From assembly GCA_900112325.1 (NCBI GenBank), contig FOLJ01000001.1:124001-188000 (forward strand): 64,000 nucleotides of DNA. The letters run 5' to 3'. The notes below the pieces were generated by a model. It saw nothing but the letters and a program-made list of their open reading frames with translations. It did no database searches and was not told the origin of the DNA. Origin of the DNA: Micromonospora sediminimaris (lineage in GTDB: Bacteria > Actinomycetota > Actinomycetes > Mycobacteriales > Micromonosporaceae). The position numbers and the translations under genes are program-made. This document shows, piece after piece, positions 52,616 to 61,622 of the stretch (its first letter is position 1; the number at the start of each line of letters is the position of its first letter).

Positions 52616-54214
52616 TCAGGGTGGGGTTGATCGCCAGGGCCGGCGGCGGGACAGGGACCAGAGGACCGTGGCGAGGACCAGTGCCGTCATCGCAATCGCG
52701 CCCGGAGCCTTGGTCAGCCGGGCCACATTGGTGCCGTCCGGCAGGGCGAGGAACGAGGCCAGCGCGCACGGCGCCACGAACCAGGCGGTCCGGGTCGCCA
52801 CCACCGCGAGCAACGCCAGCGGCCAGGTGGCGTACCAGGGATGAAACACCGGCGCGAGCACCACAGTGGCCACCAACCCCACCCCCGCACCCCCGACCGG
52901 GTTGATCAAGAGGTTTTTGCCTTCGATTAGCGCTTGCTGCGGCGAAAACTTCTTGATCAACGCTTTGGGGTGGGGTTTGGGTGGGGGGTGGAGGGCGGAG
53001 AGGGTGCGGAGCCAGAGGAGGGGGAGCAGGGCGGCCAGGAGAAGCAGGGCGGCTGTGCGGGTTACCGGGACCGCGTCGGGGTGGCGGCCGAAGAGTTCAC
53101 CGACGTAGTCGACGAGCATGCCGACGGCGGTCGGCGGCGAGGTCCACTGCACCGTGTCGCCGCTGCGGCCCAGCCCACCGAGCCAGCCGAGCCCGAGACC
53201 GGCCAGCCGCGAGAGGGCCAGCAGCCCGCCGACCGCCCCGACGGCCAGCACGCCACCGTCGCGCAGCAGCGTCCGCACGACGGGCCGGCCCCGCACGGTG
53301 ACCAGCGCCGCGAACGGCAGCACCACCACGGCGGTCGCCTTCACCGACACCGCCAGACCGAGCAGCACCCCGGCGACCACGAGCACAACGACCGGGTGCA
53401 GCGATCCGAGCCGGCCCGGACGGCGGACCAGCATCAGTAGGGCGGGCAGGAGCAGGCCGAGCATCACCGCGTCGTTGTGCGCCCCGGCCACCAGGTGCAC
53501 CCCGACCAGCGGGCAGGCCAGCAGCAGCCAGGTCGCCCGCCGGGGCGGTACGCCGGCTGCCCGGGCCAGGCCGGGCAGGCAGGCCGCCGCCGCCAGCACG
53601 CCCGCGAGCGCCAGCATCCGCAGCAGCAGCACCGTGCCGACCAGCCCACCGCCCAGCACCACGGCCAGCGCGGCGAGCAGCACGAAGAACGGCCCGTACG
53701 GGGCCGGGGTGTCCCGCCAGACCGGCGCGACCGCCTCCGCCCAGGGGCAGCCGGCCGCAGCCACGCCGATGGCGTACGGATCACCACCGTCGGCGTAGAT
53801 CCAGCCCTGGCAGGCGTACGAATAGACGTCCCGGCTGCCCAGCGGGGCGGTGACCAGCAGCGGCAGCGTCCACCACCCAGCGGTGACGTACGCCCACCTG
53901 GTCGACGGCGCACCGTCGCGCAGTGCCCACCAGGCGCCCACCATGGCGGTCGTGCCGAGCAGCCACAACGTGACGGTCAGCGGTCCGCCGTCAGGGGCGG
54001 TGGTGGCATCGGGCAGCGCGCCGCCGAGGTACCCGACGACCGCCAGCAGCAGCGCCCCCACCAGTCCGGTGTACCGGGCGACCCGGTCCCGCGCGCCCAC
54101 CGCCCGGGCATCGGGATCCCGCCCGCGTCCCCGATCGCACCCGGGACCCGGATCGCGCCGGTCGCCGGACGCGCAGCGGGGCTCGGGATGGGGACGGGCG
54201 CCGGGATCGGTCAC
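52616..54214 (-). CDS. MptB-like alpha-1,6-mannosyltransferase, carrying an in-frame palindromic element
   Basis: 532 residues, about 12 membrane helices, GT-C fold. The block PLGSRDVYSYACQGWIYADGGDPY and VWRDTPAPYGPFF, with VHLVAGAHNDAVMLGLLLP, is typical of polyprenol-phosphomannose-dependent MptB enzymes, which extend mannan of lipoglycans. A stretch near residues 405-440 (HPKALIKKFSPQQALIEGKN) is absent from the neighbouring paralogue and is encoded by a palindromic element plus G-rich flank, about 30 extra residues in a loop before VLAPVFHPWY. GTG start with GAGGAGAGG upstream. The first 45 residues are a charged extension. Confidence 0.85.
   Translation of the reverse strand: MTDPGARPHPEPRCASGDRRDPGPGCDRGRGRDPDARAVGARDRVARYTGLVGALLLAVVGYLGGALPDATTAPDGGPLTVTLWLLGTTAMVGAWWALRDGAPSTRWAYVTAGWWTLPLLVTAPLGSRDVYSYACQGWIYADGGDPYAIGVAAAGCPWAEAVAPVWRDTPAPYGPFFVLLAALAVVLGGGLVGTVLLLRMLALAGVLAAAACLPGLARAAGVPPRRATWLLLACPLVGVHLVAGAHNDAVMLGLLLPALLMLVRRPGRLGSLHPVVVLVVAGVLLGLAVSVKATAVVVLPFAALVTVRGRPVVRTLLRDGGVLAVGAVGGLLALSRLAGLGLGWLGGLGRSGDTVQWTSPPTAVGMLVDYVGELFGRHPDAVPVTRTAALLLLAALLPLLWLRTLSALHPPPKPHPKALIKKFSPQQALIEGKNLLINPVGGAGVGLVATVVLAPVFHPWYATWPLALLAVVATRTAWFVAPCALASFLALPDGTNVARLTKAPGAIAMTALVLATVLWSLSRRRPWRSTPP
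52901..52961. repeat. Palindromic element copy 6, inside a coding sequence
   Basis: Arms GTTGATCAAGAGGTTTTTGC (52901-52921) and its partner (52941-52961), two mismatches, 19-base loop. It keeps the mannosyltransferase frame open and encodes LIKKFSPQQALIEGKNLLIN. Confidence 0.9.
52967..52988 (+). other. G-quadruplex motif beside element copy 6
   Basis: G runs of 4, 4, 3 and 6 separated by T, TTT and T, on the non-coding strand of the mannosyltransferase gene; encodes the Pro-rich HPPPKP. Confidence 0.65.
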
Positions 54215-54296
54215 CGGCGGTACCTCTCCTCAGGTGCGGGGTCCAGGGACGCCTCGCCGGAACTGGCCCAGGGGGTCCCCTCCGGGAAGACCCGCC

Positions 54297-55718
54297 CTAA
54301 TCGGCAGGCACCGGTTGACGGGCCGCCGCCCGGGCCTCCTTCGCCGACCGTACCAAGCGGACCGTCACCACGATCACGAACAGCGTCATCAGCGGCGCAC
54401 CTACCGTCTTGGTGTAGCGGGGCAGGCCGGTGCCGTCGGCCAGCACCAGGAACGCGGCGTACCCGGTCACCGCGCTGAACCACCAGGTGCGCTGCGCGGT
54501 GGCGGCGAGCAGCGCCAACGGCCAGAACCAGTACCAGGGGTGGAACAGCGGGGCGAGCGCCACCGTCGCGGTCAACGCCAGCGCGGCGTGCCAGAGCGGT
54601 TCCCGGTGGCGGGCCCGGAACCACAGCCACACCAGCAACGCCGCCAGCACCAGCACCGCGATGCCCCGGGTCACCGGCAACGCGTCGATGTGCAGGCCGA
54701 ACGGCAGCACCAGGTAACCGACGGTCTGCCCGACGGCGGTCGACGGCGAGGTCCAGGCGACCACCTCGTTGCCGTGCGACAACCCGGTGATCCAACCGAG
54801 ATCCAGCCCGGCGGCGAGGGTCACGCCGAACAGCGTGGCCACGGCACCGCCCACCACCGGCGTACCGTGGCGCAGCAGCGCGCGCAGCGAGAAGCCGCCG
54901 GTGATCGCGGCGAGCGCCGCGAACGGCACCACCACCAGCGCGGTCACCTTGATGCCGGCGGCCAGGCCAAGCACGACGCCGCCGGCCAGCAGCGGCCAGG
55001 GTCGCCCGGGGCGACTGACCACCACGGCCAGCCCGGCCACCATCAGCCCGACCATCAGCGCATCGTTGTGTACGCCGGAGATAAGGTGCACCCCGACCAG
55101 CGGACTGGCCAGGGCGAGCCAGAGGGCCCGGCCGGTCGGCACGCCGCACCGACGGGCCAGCACCGGCAGGCAGACCGCCGTGAGCACCACGCCGGCCACC
55201 GCGAGCACCCGGAACAGCGCGATACTGCCGATCAGGGAACCCGTCGCGGCGACCACCGCGCCGGCGAGCACCACGAACAGCGGACCGTACGGCGCCGGGG
55301 TGTCCCGCCAGATGTACGACATGGTGTCCAGCCACGGGCAGGGCAGCGTCGACACGCCGTACTCGTAGGGGCTGATGCCGTTGGCGTAGCTCGCCCCCTG
55401 GCACGCGTACGCGTAGGCGTCCCGGCTGCCCAGCGGCGGCGTGAACAGGAACGGCAGCGCCCACAGCCCGGCGGTGACCAGGGCCCACCGGGCCGACGGC
55501 ACCCGGTCCCGCAGCGTCCACCAGGCCACCGCCATGGCCGCGGTGCCGAACAGCCACAGCCCGATGATCAGCGGCCCGTTCGGGCCCAGCCAGATCTTGA
55601 CCGGGTTGGGTCGCAGATCACCGTCGGGCAGCGCACCGCCGAGGAACGCCGCCACGGCGAGCATGATCGATCCAGCCAGTCCGGTCCAGCGCACGAGGTG
55701 ATGGGGCACGTCCGACAT
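54297..55718 (-). CDS. MptB-like alpha-1,6-mannosyltransferase
   Basis: 473 residues from ATG 55718 (MSDVPHHLVRWTG). Paralogue of the neighbouring gene, sharing PPLGSRDAYAYACQG, YIWRDTPAPYGPLFVVLAG, GVHLISGVHNDALMVGL, WTSPSTAVGQTVG and LAPLFHPWYWFWPLALLA, with about 12 membrane helices. It acts on polyprenyl-phosphate mannose at the membrane to build mannose-containing lipoglycans. No element insertion is present, so it serves as the uninterrupted reference for its neighbour. The reading frame is open further upstream but without similarity. Confidence 0.87.
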   Translation of the reverse strand: MSDVPHHLVRWTGLAGSIMLAVAAFLGGALPDGDLRPNPVKIWLGPNGPLIIGLWLFGTAAMAVAWWTLRDRVPSARWALVTAGLWALPFLFTPPLGSRDAYAYACQGASYANGISPYEYGVSTLPCPWLDTMSYIWRDTPAPYGPLFVVLAGAVVAATGSLIGSIALFRVLAVAGVVLTAVCLPVLARRCGVPTGRALWLALASPLVGVHLISGVHNDALMVGLMVAGLAVVVSRPGRPWPLLAGGVVLGLAAGIKVTALVVVPFAALAAITGGFSLRALLRHGTPVVGGAVATLFGVTLAAGLDLGWITGLSHGNEVVAWTSPSTAVGQTVGYLVLPFGLHIDALPVTRGIAVLVLAALLVWLWFRARHREPLWHAALALTATVALAPLFHPWYWFWPLALLAATAQRTWWFSAVTGYAAFLVLADGTGLPRYTKTVGAPLMTLFVIVVTVRLVRSAKEARAAARQPVPAD

Positions 55719-55843
55719 GCTGCCAGTACCGTGCGCCCGCTCCGGAGGTGGGCATCGCGCGCCGCCCCTGCCCGGCCCCCGCCCGCGCCCACCGGCAACC
55801 AACGCACCGGCGGCCGCCCACCCCAGCCGTCGAGCGCTGACCG

Positions 55844-57472
55844 TCAGCCGGGCGGGCAGTGGCCGGAGGGCCGCAGGCTGCTCGTGATCTCGAAGGTTCC
55901 CGCAGTTCGGGCCCGTACGATGACCCATTCGTCCGGGTCGGCGCTCAGGCACCCGTCTCCCGCCGACAGTGCCAGCCAACGGGACCAACGGACCCGGACG
56001 AGCACATCGGCGGGCGTGTCGACGGTGAATCGCACCCCCGCGTCGTCGGAGGTGACGAGCCGAGCCGGCGGGGAGACGAGTGGTGCCGGGTCGAGCACCT
56101 GGTACAGGCGCCACTGCCCGGGGCGGCCGACCTCCCGCAGGTACGGCTGGCCGGCCAGCACGAGCGTCGCCTCGTCCCGGCCGTACCGGTCGAGGGCCGC
56201 GTCCGGCGCGACGGCGACATAGCTGACGGCATTGCGGCGCAGCCATTCGCCGTACCGCCCGGCATCGAGACTGCCGTCGTAGAAGAGCGGGTTACGTCCC
56301 ACGTCGACCTGCCGCTCCCAGCCCCGGGCCAGTGGCACGGCGGCGGCCACGAAGGCGCTCTCCCAGTGGTCCCGCAGCGGCACCACTTCGATCCGGCCCA
56401 CCGGTGCCCGCCGCTCCAGGTCGTCCAGCAACGGCTCATGGAAGGCGGCGTACGCCGGTGCCGACCCCCGGCGGGCGATGTCGTTGGTCATCACCGGGGA
56501 CTGCCACCAGAACAACGCGACTAGCAGTGCGGCCAGCCAGCGCCGGCCCAGTCCGACGTACGCCGCGGCGACCGGCAGCGCGAAGAGCATCGGCAGGCGC
56601 AGCGCGTTCGAGCCGATCGGGCTGGGCAGGTGATAGGCCGCGACCAGGAGCAGCGCGGTGAGCGCGGCACCGACCCGCAGTGCCCGGACCGGTACGAGCA
56701 CGAGCACCACCACGGCCAGGGCGAGGTTGATCCGCAGTGATTCGGCGCTGAACGGCTGCCGGCCACCGTTGCCGAAGAGCGCCGCCATCGGCGCCACAGT
56801 CACCAGCGGCGCGAGGCACAGGACCAGCGCGGCGGTTCCGGGTCGCCGGTCCCGCCAGACGTCGAGGACCAGCAGGGCACCGCCGGCCAGGCCGAGGAAG
56901 AGGCCGGCCACCGGGCTGGCGGCTGTCGCGAGCACCGCCGCCGCACCGGCCGCCACCAGCCGCCACCAACGCGCCCCCCGGGGCAGCGCCACCAGGCAGA
57001 GCGCGAGCAGCGCCCACATCAGGCCGACGGCGAAGGTGATCCGGCCACTGGCCAGGTTCCCCACCAGGACGATCGCACCCAGCAGGCCGCCGAGCAGCGG
57101 ACGGCGGGCACCCGTCAGCACCAGCAGCCAGGCCAGTGCCACGGCGGAGACGACCGCCGCGACCGCACCGACCGGGCGCACCCCGACAAGCGCGCCGAGC
57201 GTCTGGGTGTAGAGGCTGTAACCGAACTGGTTGACCCCGCCGTACCAGGAGAAGTCCAGCGGGGCGAGACCGTTGCGCTCGGCGAAACCCGCGCGGGCCA
57301 CCTGCGCGGAGAGGTCGGTGCCCATGGGCGGGGCCAGCAGGAACGCGACAGCCAGCAGCAGCGACACCACAAGCGCGCCGAGGACCGGGTACGCCGCCCT
57401 GCGTGCACCGGCACCCGGCGCAGCTTCGGCGGCCTGCCCCTCCGGGACGGCAGCGTGGGTCGAGGTCGGCAC
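55844..57472 (-). CDS. Polytopic membrane protein, probable GT-C glycosyltransferase
   Basis: 542 residues: an N-terminal helix (VLGALVVSLLLAVAFLLAPP), a first periplasmic loop with AERNGLAPLDFSWYGGVNQFGYSLY, about ten more helices to residue 330, then a soluble domain of about 200 residues (RRAPVGRIEVVPLRDHWESA, VAPDAALDRYGRDEATLVLAG). It is arranged like mycobacterial arabinofuranosyl- or mannosyl-type membrane transferases with a C-terminal carbohydrate-binding part, but no family can be fixed. TAGGAC six bases before the GTG start is a near match to the leaderless hexamer. It lies between mptB-like genes and glnE. Confidence 0.68.
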   Translation of the reverse strand: MPTSTHAAVPEGQAAEAAPGAGARRAAYPVLGALVVSLLLAVAFLLAPPMGTDLSAQVARAGFAERNGLAPLDFSWYGGVNQFGYSLYTQTLGALVGVRPVGAVAAVVSAVALAWLLVLTGARRPLLGGLLGAIVLVGNLASGRITFAVGLMWALLALCLVALPRGARWWRLVAAGAAAVLATAASPVAGLFLGLAGGALLVLDVWRDRRPGTAALVLCLAPLVTVAPMAALFGNGGRQPFSAESLRINLALAVVVLVLVPVRALRVGAALTALLLVAAYHLPSPIGSNALRLPMLFALPVAAAYVGLGRRWLAALLVALFWWQSPVMTNDIARRGSAPAYAAFHEPLLDDLERRAPVGRIEVVPLRDHWESAFVAAAVPLARGWERQVDVGRNPLFYDGSLDAGRYGEWLRRNAVSYVAVAPDAALDRYGRDEATLVLAGQPYLREVGRPGQWRLYQVLDPAPLVSPPARLVTSDDAGVRFTVDTPADVLVRVRWSRWLALSAGDGCLSADPDEWVIVRARTAGTFEITSSLRPSGHCPPG

Positions 57473-57531
57473 CGAGCAGTCCTACCACGATCAGTGACCG
57501 GCCCGGGTGGCGGGTCACCCGGACACCGGCG

Positions 57532-60500
57532 TCACATCTCCAGGACGCGCTCGGTGGCGGCGCGGGAGCGGCGGCCGGTGCGCAGGTACTCGTCGAGAAA
57601 CTCGCCCGGGTCGTCGCGGCCGAGCAGCCGGACCACGCCGGCCAGTTCCACGCCGTGCCGGGGCAGCTGGTCGCCGGCACGGCCCCGGACCAGCATCAGC
57701 GCGTTGCGGACCTGCGCGGCGAGCGTCCAGCCGGCCGTCATCGCCTCGGCGTCCGCCGGATCGACCAGGCCCGCCTCCCGAGCGGCGGCGAGCGCGTCGA
57801 GGGTACGCGTGCCGCGCAGCTGCGGGTACGCACCGGCGTGCCGCAGCTGGAGCAGCTGCACCGCCCACTCCACGTCGGCCAGGCCGCCCCGGCCCAGCTT
57901 GGTGTGGGTGGCCGGGTCGGCGCCACGGGGCAGCCGCTCGGTCTCCACCCGCACCTTGATCCGGCGGATCTCGATGACCTGCTCCCGGGTCAGCCCGTCG
58001 GCCGGGTACCGGATCGGGTCGACCATCTGCTCGAACCGGGTACCCAGTTCGGCGTCGCCGCAGACACAGCGGGCGCGCAGCAGCGCCTGCGCCTCCCACA
58101 CCCGCGACCAGCGGGCGTAGTACTGCTGGTAGGCGGCGAGACTGCGGACCAGCGGCCCCTGCCGGCCCTCGGGACGAAGGTCGGCGTCGACGCCGAGCGG
58201 CGGGTCGGGTGCGGGCATGCCGAGCAGCCGCCGTAGCTCCTCGGCGATGGCGTGCGCGGCGGCGCTGGCCGCGCTCTCGCTGACTCCCTCCGGCGGGTCG
58301 TAGACGAAGAGCACGTCGGCGTCGGAGAGGTAGTTCGACTCGTAGCCGCCGAGCCGACCCATCCCGATCACCGCGAAGGTGAGTCCCGGCATGGCCGGCT
58401 GGGCGGCCCGGGCGGTCCGCAGCGCGGCGGCGAGGGTGGCGTCGGTGACGTCGGAGAGCGCGGTGCCGACCGCCGTGATGTCGGACAGGGCGGGCGTGGT
58501 CCGGCCGCCGTCGGGACGGGCCGGGGCCAGCGAACCGGCCCGGCTGAGCACGTCGGTGCAGGCGAGGCGGAGCAGTTCGCGGCGGCGCAGCGCGCGTACC
58601 GCCCGGGTCGCCTCGACGGGATCGCTGTGCCGGGCCGCGGCGGCGGTGAGGCCGTCGAAGAGCACCTCCCGTGGGCGCGGACTCAGCTCGCTCTCCTCGG
58701 CCAGCAGGCGCAGCGCCTCCGGCTCGCGGGTCAGCAGGTCCGCGACGTACCGGGAGGAGGAGAGCACCCGGGCCAGCCGGCGGGCCACCGGCCCGGAGTC
58801 GCGTAGCAGCCGCAGGTACCAGGGGGTGCTGCCGAGGGAGTCGGAGACCTGGCGGTAGTTGAGCAGGCCCCGGTCCGGCTCCGGGGCGTCGGCGAACTCG
58901 CTGAGCAGCACCGGCAGCAGGGTGCGTTGGATGGCGGCCGTACGGCTCACCCCGCCGGTGAGGGCCTGGAGGTGACGCAGCGCCCCGGCGGGGTCGGCGA
59001 AGCCGAGGATCTCCAGGCGGTTGCGGGCCGCCTGCGGGGTCAGCCGCAGCCCGTCGGCCGGTACCCGGGCCACCGACTCCAGCAGCGGCCGGTAGAGCAG
59101 TTTGGCGTGGAGTCGGCGTACCTCCGAGGCGTGGGTGACCCACTCGGCGCGGAACTCCTCGACGGCGCTGCGCCCGGGGCCGGCGGTGTAGCCGAGCGCG
59201 GTGGCGAGCCAGCGCAACGCGCCGGGCTCGGTCGGCACGGTGTGGGTACGCCGCAGGCCCTGGAGCTGCAGCCGGTGCTCGACGCTGCGCAGGAATCGGT
59301 AACCGCGCAGCAGCGCCTCGCCGTCGGCCCGGCCGACGTAGCCGCCGGTGACCAGCGCGCGTAGGGCGGGGATGGTGCCGGGCGCGCGTAACGTCTCGTC
59401 GCCCCGACCGTGCACCAGTTGCAGCAACTGCACCGCGAACTCGATGTCGCGCAGCCCGCCGGGGCCGCGTTTGATCTCGCGTTCCAGTTCCTTCGGCGGG
59501 ATGTGGTCGATGATCTTGCGCCGCATGGCCCGGACGTCCTCGACCGCCTCGGGGCGTTCGGCCGCCTGCCAGAGCAGCGGCGCCAGCGCGTCGATCCACT
59601 CCTGGCCGAGCGCCAGGTCACCGGCGGCGGGGCGGGCCTTGAGCAGCGCCTGGAACTCCCACGTCCGGGCCCAGCGCCGGTAGTAGGCCAGGTGGCTGGC
59701 GAGGGTCCGCACCAGCGGCCCCCGGTTGCCTTCGGGGCGCAGGGCCGCGTCTACCGGCCAGGCGACCAGCCCGCAGATGTGGATCAGTCGGGTGGCCACG
59801 GTGGTGGCGGCGGTCAGGTCGTCGTCCTCGGCCGCCACGAAGATCACATCGACGTCGGAGACGTAGTTCAGCTCGCCGCCGCCGCACTTACCCATCGCGA
59901 CCACGCTCAGTCGCGGTTCCCGGGTGCCCTCGGGCAGCTCCGCCACGGCGATCTGGTAGGCGGCCGACAGCGTGGCGTCGGCAAGTGCCGAGAGCGCGGC
60001 CATGGTCTGTTCCAGGCCGCGCCCGCCGGTCAGGTCGGCCGCCGCGACCCGCAGCAACGCCAGCCGGTACGCCCGCCGCAGCACAGCGACGGGATTGCCC
60101 TCGCCGGACCTGTCGAGCCGGCCGTCGGCGGTCGGTGCGAGGCCGTCCGGTTCGGTACGCAGCACCGGCCACTGGTCGGGGTTGGCCACCAGGTGGTCAC
60201 CGAGCGCCGAGGAGGCGCCCAGCACGGCGAGCAGCCGGCGACGCAGACCCGGGTCGTCATGCAGCGCGGCGAGCAGCGCCGAACCCGCTCCGATGCCGCC
60301 GACGGCCGCAGTGCTGCCCTGACTGCCGGCGGCGCCGTCACCTCCGGCGCTGCCGCCGTTGCCGGTCGCACCCTCGCCCGCGGCGCCACCGGCATCCCCG
60401 CTCCCGGCGGCGCCGCCCTGGCCGGTGGGGGTCGCCGTGACCCGGCCGGGCCCCGCACCCCGCTGCCGCACCGCCGCGCCCGGGCCGGCGGTGCGGTTCG

Positions 60501-60753
60501 GGCCAGCGGTCACGCGGTGTTCCGCCTCGACCAGCCGGTGCAGCTGACGCAGCGCCAGATCCGGGTCGGCGGCCCGGGACAGCGCGGTGAGCAGCTCCTG
60601 GGCCTGCTCCCCGGTGGGTTCCTGCGTCTGCGCGCGCCACAGGTCGAGCCCGTCCGGGCCGAGCAGGTCGGCGGCGCGGGCACCCGCGTCGTCGTCGGTG
60701 ACGCCGAAGCCGTAGCGGGCGAGCCGGCCCGTGGCGCTTGTCGGCCGGCCCAT
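57532..60753 (-). CDS. glnE: Bifunctional glutamine synthetase adenylyltransferase/deadenylase
   Basis: 1073 residues from ATG 60753. Two nucleotidyltransferase domains are visible: the N-terminal one with VVAMGKCGGGELNYVSDVDVIFV (deadenylase) and the C-terminal one with VIGMGRLGGYESNYLSDADVLFVYD (adenylylation), each with the paired Asp metal site. GlnD-PII-UTase helices lie between. It controls GlnA at Tyr402. A Gly/Ala/Ser-rich stretch of about 60 residues (GAAGSGDAGGAAGEGATGNG within it) is inserted near residue 100, making it longer than the M. tuberculosis protein (about 994). The ATG overlaps the stop of the amidotransferase gene (TGATG). Confidence 0.95.
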   Translation of the reverse strand: MGRPTSATGRLARYGFGVTDDDAGARAADLLGPDGLDLWRAQTQEPTGEQAQELLTALSRAADPDLALRQLHRLVEAEHRVTAGPNRTAGPGAAVRQRGAGPGRVTATPTGQGGAAGSGDAGGAAGEGATGNGGSAGGDGAAGSQGSTAAVGGIGAGSALLAALHDDPGLRRRLLAVLGASSALGDHLVANPDQWPVLRTEPDGLAPTADGRLDRSGEGNPVAVLRRAYRLALLRVAAADLTGGRGLEQTMAALSALADATLSAAYQIAVAELPEGTREPRLSVVAMGKCGGGELNYVSDVDVIFVAAEDDDLTAATTVATRLIHICGLVAWPVDAALRPEGNRGPLVRTLASHLAYYRRWARTWEFQALLKARPAAGDLALGQEWIDALAPLLWQAAERPEAVEDVRAMRRKIIDHIPPKELEREIKRGPGGLRDIEFAVQLLQLVHGRGDETLRAPGTIPALRALVTGGYVGRADGEALLRGYRFLRSVEHRLQLQGLRRTHTVPTEPGALRWLATALGYTAGPGRSAVEEFRAEWVTHASEVRRLHAKLLYRPLLESVARVPADGLRLTPQAARNRLEILGFADPAGALRHLQALTGGVSRTAAIQRTLLPVLLSEFADAPEPDRGLLNYRQVSDSLGSTPWYLRLLRDSGPVARRLARVLSSSRYVADLLTREPEALRLLAEESELSPRPREVLFDGLTAAAARHSDPVEATRAVRALRRRELLRLACTDVLSRAGSLAPARPDGGRTTPALSDITAVGTALSDVTDATLAAALRTARAAQPAMPGLTFAVIGMGRLGGYESNYLSDADVLFVYDPPEGVSESAASAAAHAIAEELRRLLGMPAPDPPLGVDADLRPEGRQGPLVRSLAAYQQYYARWSRVWEAQALLRARCVCGDAELGTRFEQMVDPIRYPADGLTREQVIEIRRIKVRVETERLPRGADPATHTKLGRGGLADVEWAVQLLQLRHAGAYPQLRGTRTLDALAAAREAGLVDPADAEAMTAGWTLAAQVRNALMLVRGRAGDQLPRHGVELAGVVRLLGRDDPGEFLDEYLRTGRRSRAATERVLEM

Positions 60754-61517
60754 CAGTGCCCGAGCAGGGGCAGGCTGCGTCGCGACCCCTCGTCCAGCTC
60801 GCCGAGGGCGAGCGCGGCGAACCGCGCCGCGAACGGCTGCCAGACCTCCTCGACGTCGGCCATCACCGCCTCGCACGCGGAGATCACCAGCTGCGGGTCG
60901 TAGCCCAGCTCGGCCAGCAGCGCCGAGTCGGTGGCCCATTCGGCGATCATCGCGGTGTCGCACTCGATGTGGAACTGCAACCCCCAGGCCCGGTCGCCGA
61001 GGCGGAACGCCTGGTGCGGATAGCGGGTGGAGGCGGCCAGCAGGGTGGCACCGGCGGGCAGCTCGGTGATCTCGTCGGCGTGCCACTGCAACACGTCGGG
61101 GATCAGCGGAACGTACCGGAAGAGCGGGTCGGACTCGGCCGCGTCACGCCGGCCGACCACGGCAGGCCCGACCTCCGGCCCGGACGGGCTGCGCACGACC
61201 GTGCCGGCGTGGGCGGTGGCGAGCAGCTGCGCGCCGAGGCAGACACCAAGCGTCGGCAGCCGGTGCCGCACCGCCTTGCGGAGCAGCTTCTCCACCGCCG
61301 GGAACCAGGGGGCCGCCGGCACCCCGTCGACCAGCGGGTAGGCCTGCTGATCACCGCCGAGCACCACCAGGGCGGCGTACCCGTCCAGGTCGGTGGGGAG
61401 CGCCTCGCCCGCGTGGGGGCGGACCACCGCCAGCTCCAGCCCGGCTTCGGTCAGCCACTCCCCCAGCCGGCGCGGGTCGTCGGTCGGGTCGTTCTCGATC
61501 ACCAACGCGGTTGCCAC
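60753..61517 (-). CDS. Class I glutamine amidotransferase-like protein
   Basis: 254 residues. Nucleophile elbow GVCLGAQLLA carries the catalytic Cys, and WGLQFHIECD the His with its Glu two residues on, so the triad is complete. It resembles stand-alone GMP-synthase-like amidotransferases whose substrates are amides or gamma-glutamyl compounds. The stop overlaps the glnE start, so the two are cotranscribed; a role in glutamine or gamma-glutamyl metabolism is plausible but inferred. GTG 61517 follows TAGCCT by seven bases. Confidence 0.87.
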   Translation of the reverse strand: MATALVIENDPTDDPRRLGEWLTEAGLELAVVRPHAGEALPTDLDGYAALVVLGGDQQAYPLVDGVPAAPWFPAVEKLLRKAVRHRLPTLGVCLGAQLLATAHAGTVVRSPSGPEVGPAVVGRRDAAESDPLFRYVPLIPDVLQWHADEITELPAGATLLAASTRYPHQAFRLGDRAWGLQFHIECDTAMIAEWATDSALLAELGYDPQLVISACEAVMADVEEVWQPFAARFAALALGELDEGSRRSLPLLGH

Positions 61518-61524
61518 ATCGTCG

Positions 61525-61530
61525 AGGCTA
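61525..61530 (-). promoter_or_regulatory. Leaderless-type -10 hexamer, amidotransferase-glnE operon
   Basis: On the minus strand TAGCCT ends seven bases before GTG 61517. Confidence 0.6.
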
Positions 61531-61608
61531 TCCGGTCCGGCCGCCCCGGCCCGCGCGAGGGATCGGCGCGGTGTCCGGCAACGTCGAAGGTTTCGCTGGC
61601 CACCGCAG

Positions 61609-61614
61609 TAGGCT
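61609..61614 (+). promoter_or_regulatory. Leaderless-type -10 hexamer, LD-carboxypeptidase
   Basis: TAGGCT ends eight bases before GTG 61623. Confidence 0.55.
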
Positions 61615-61622
61615 CTGCCGCT

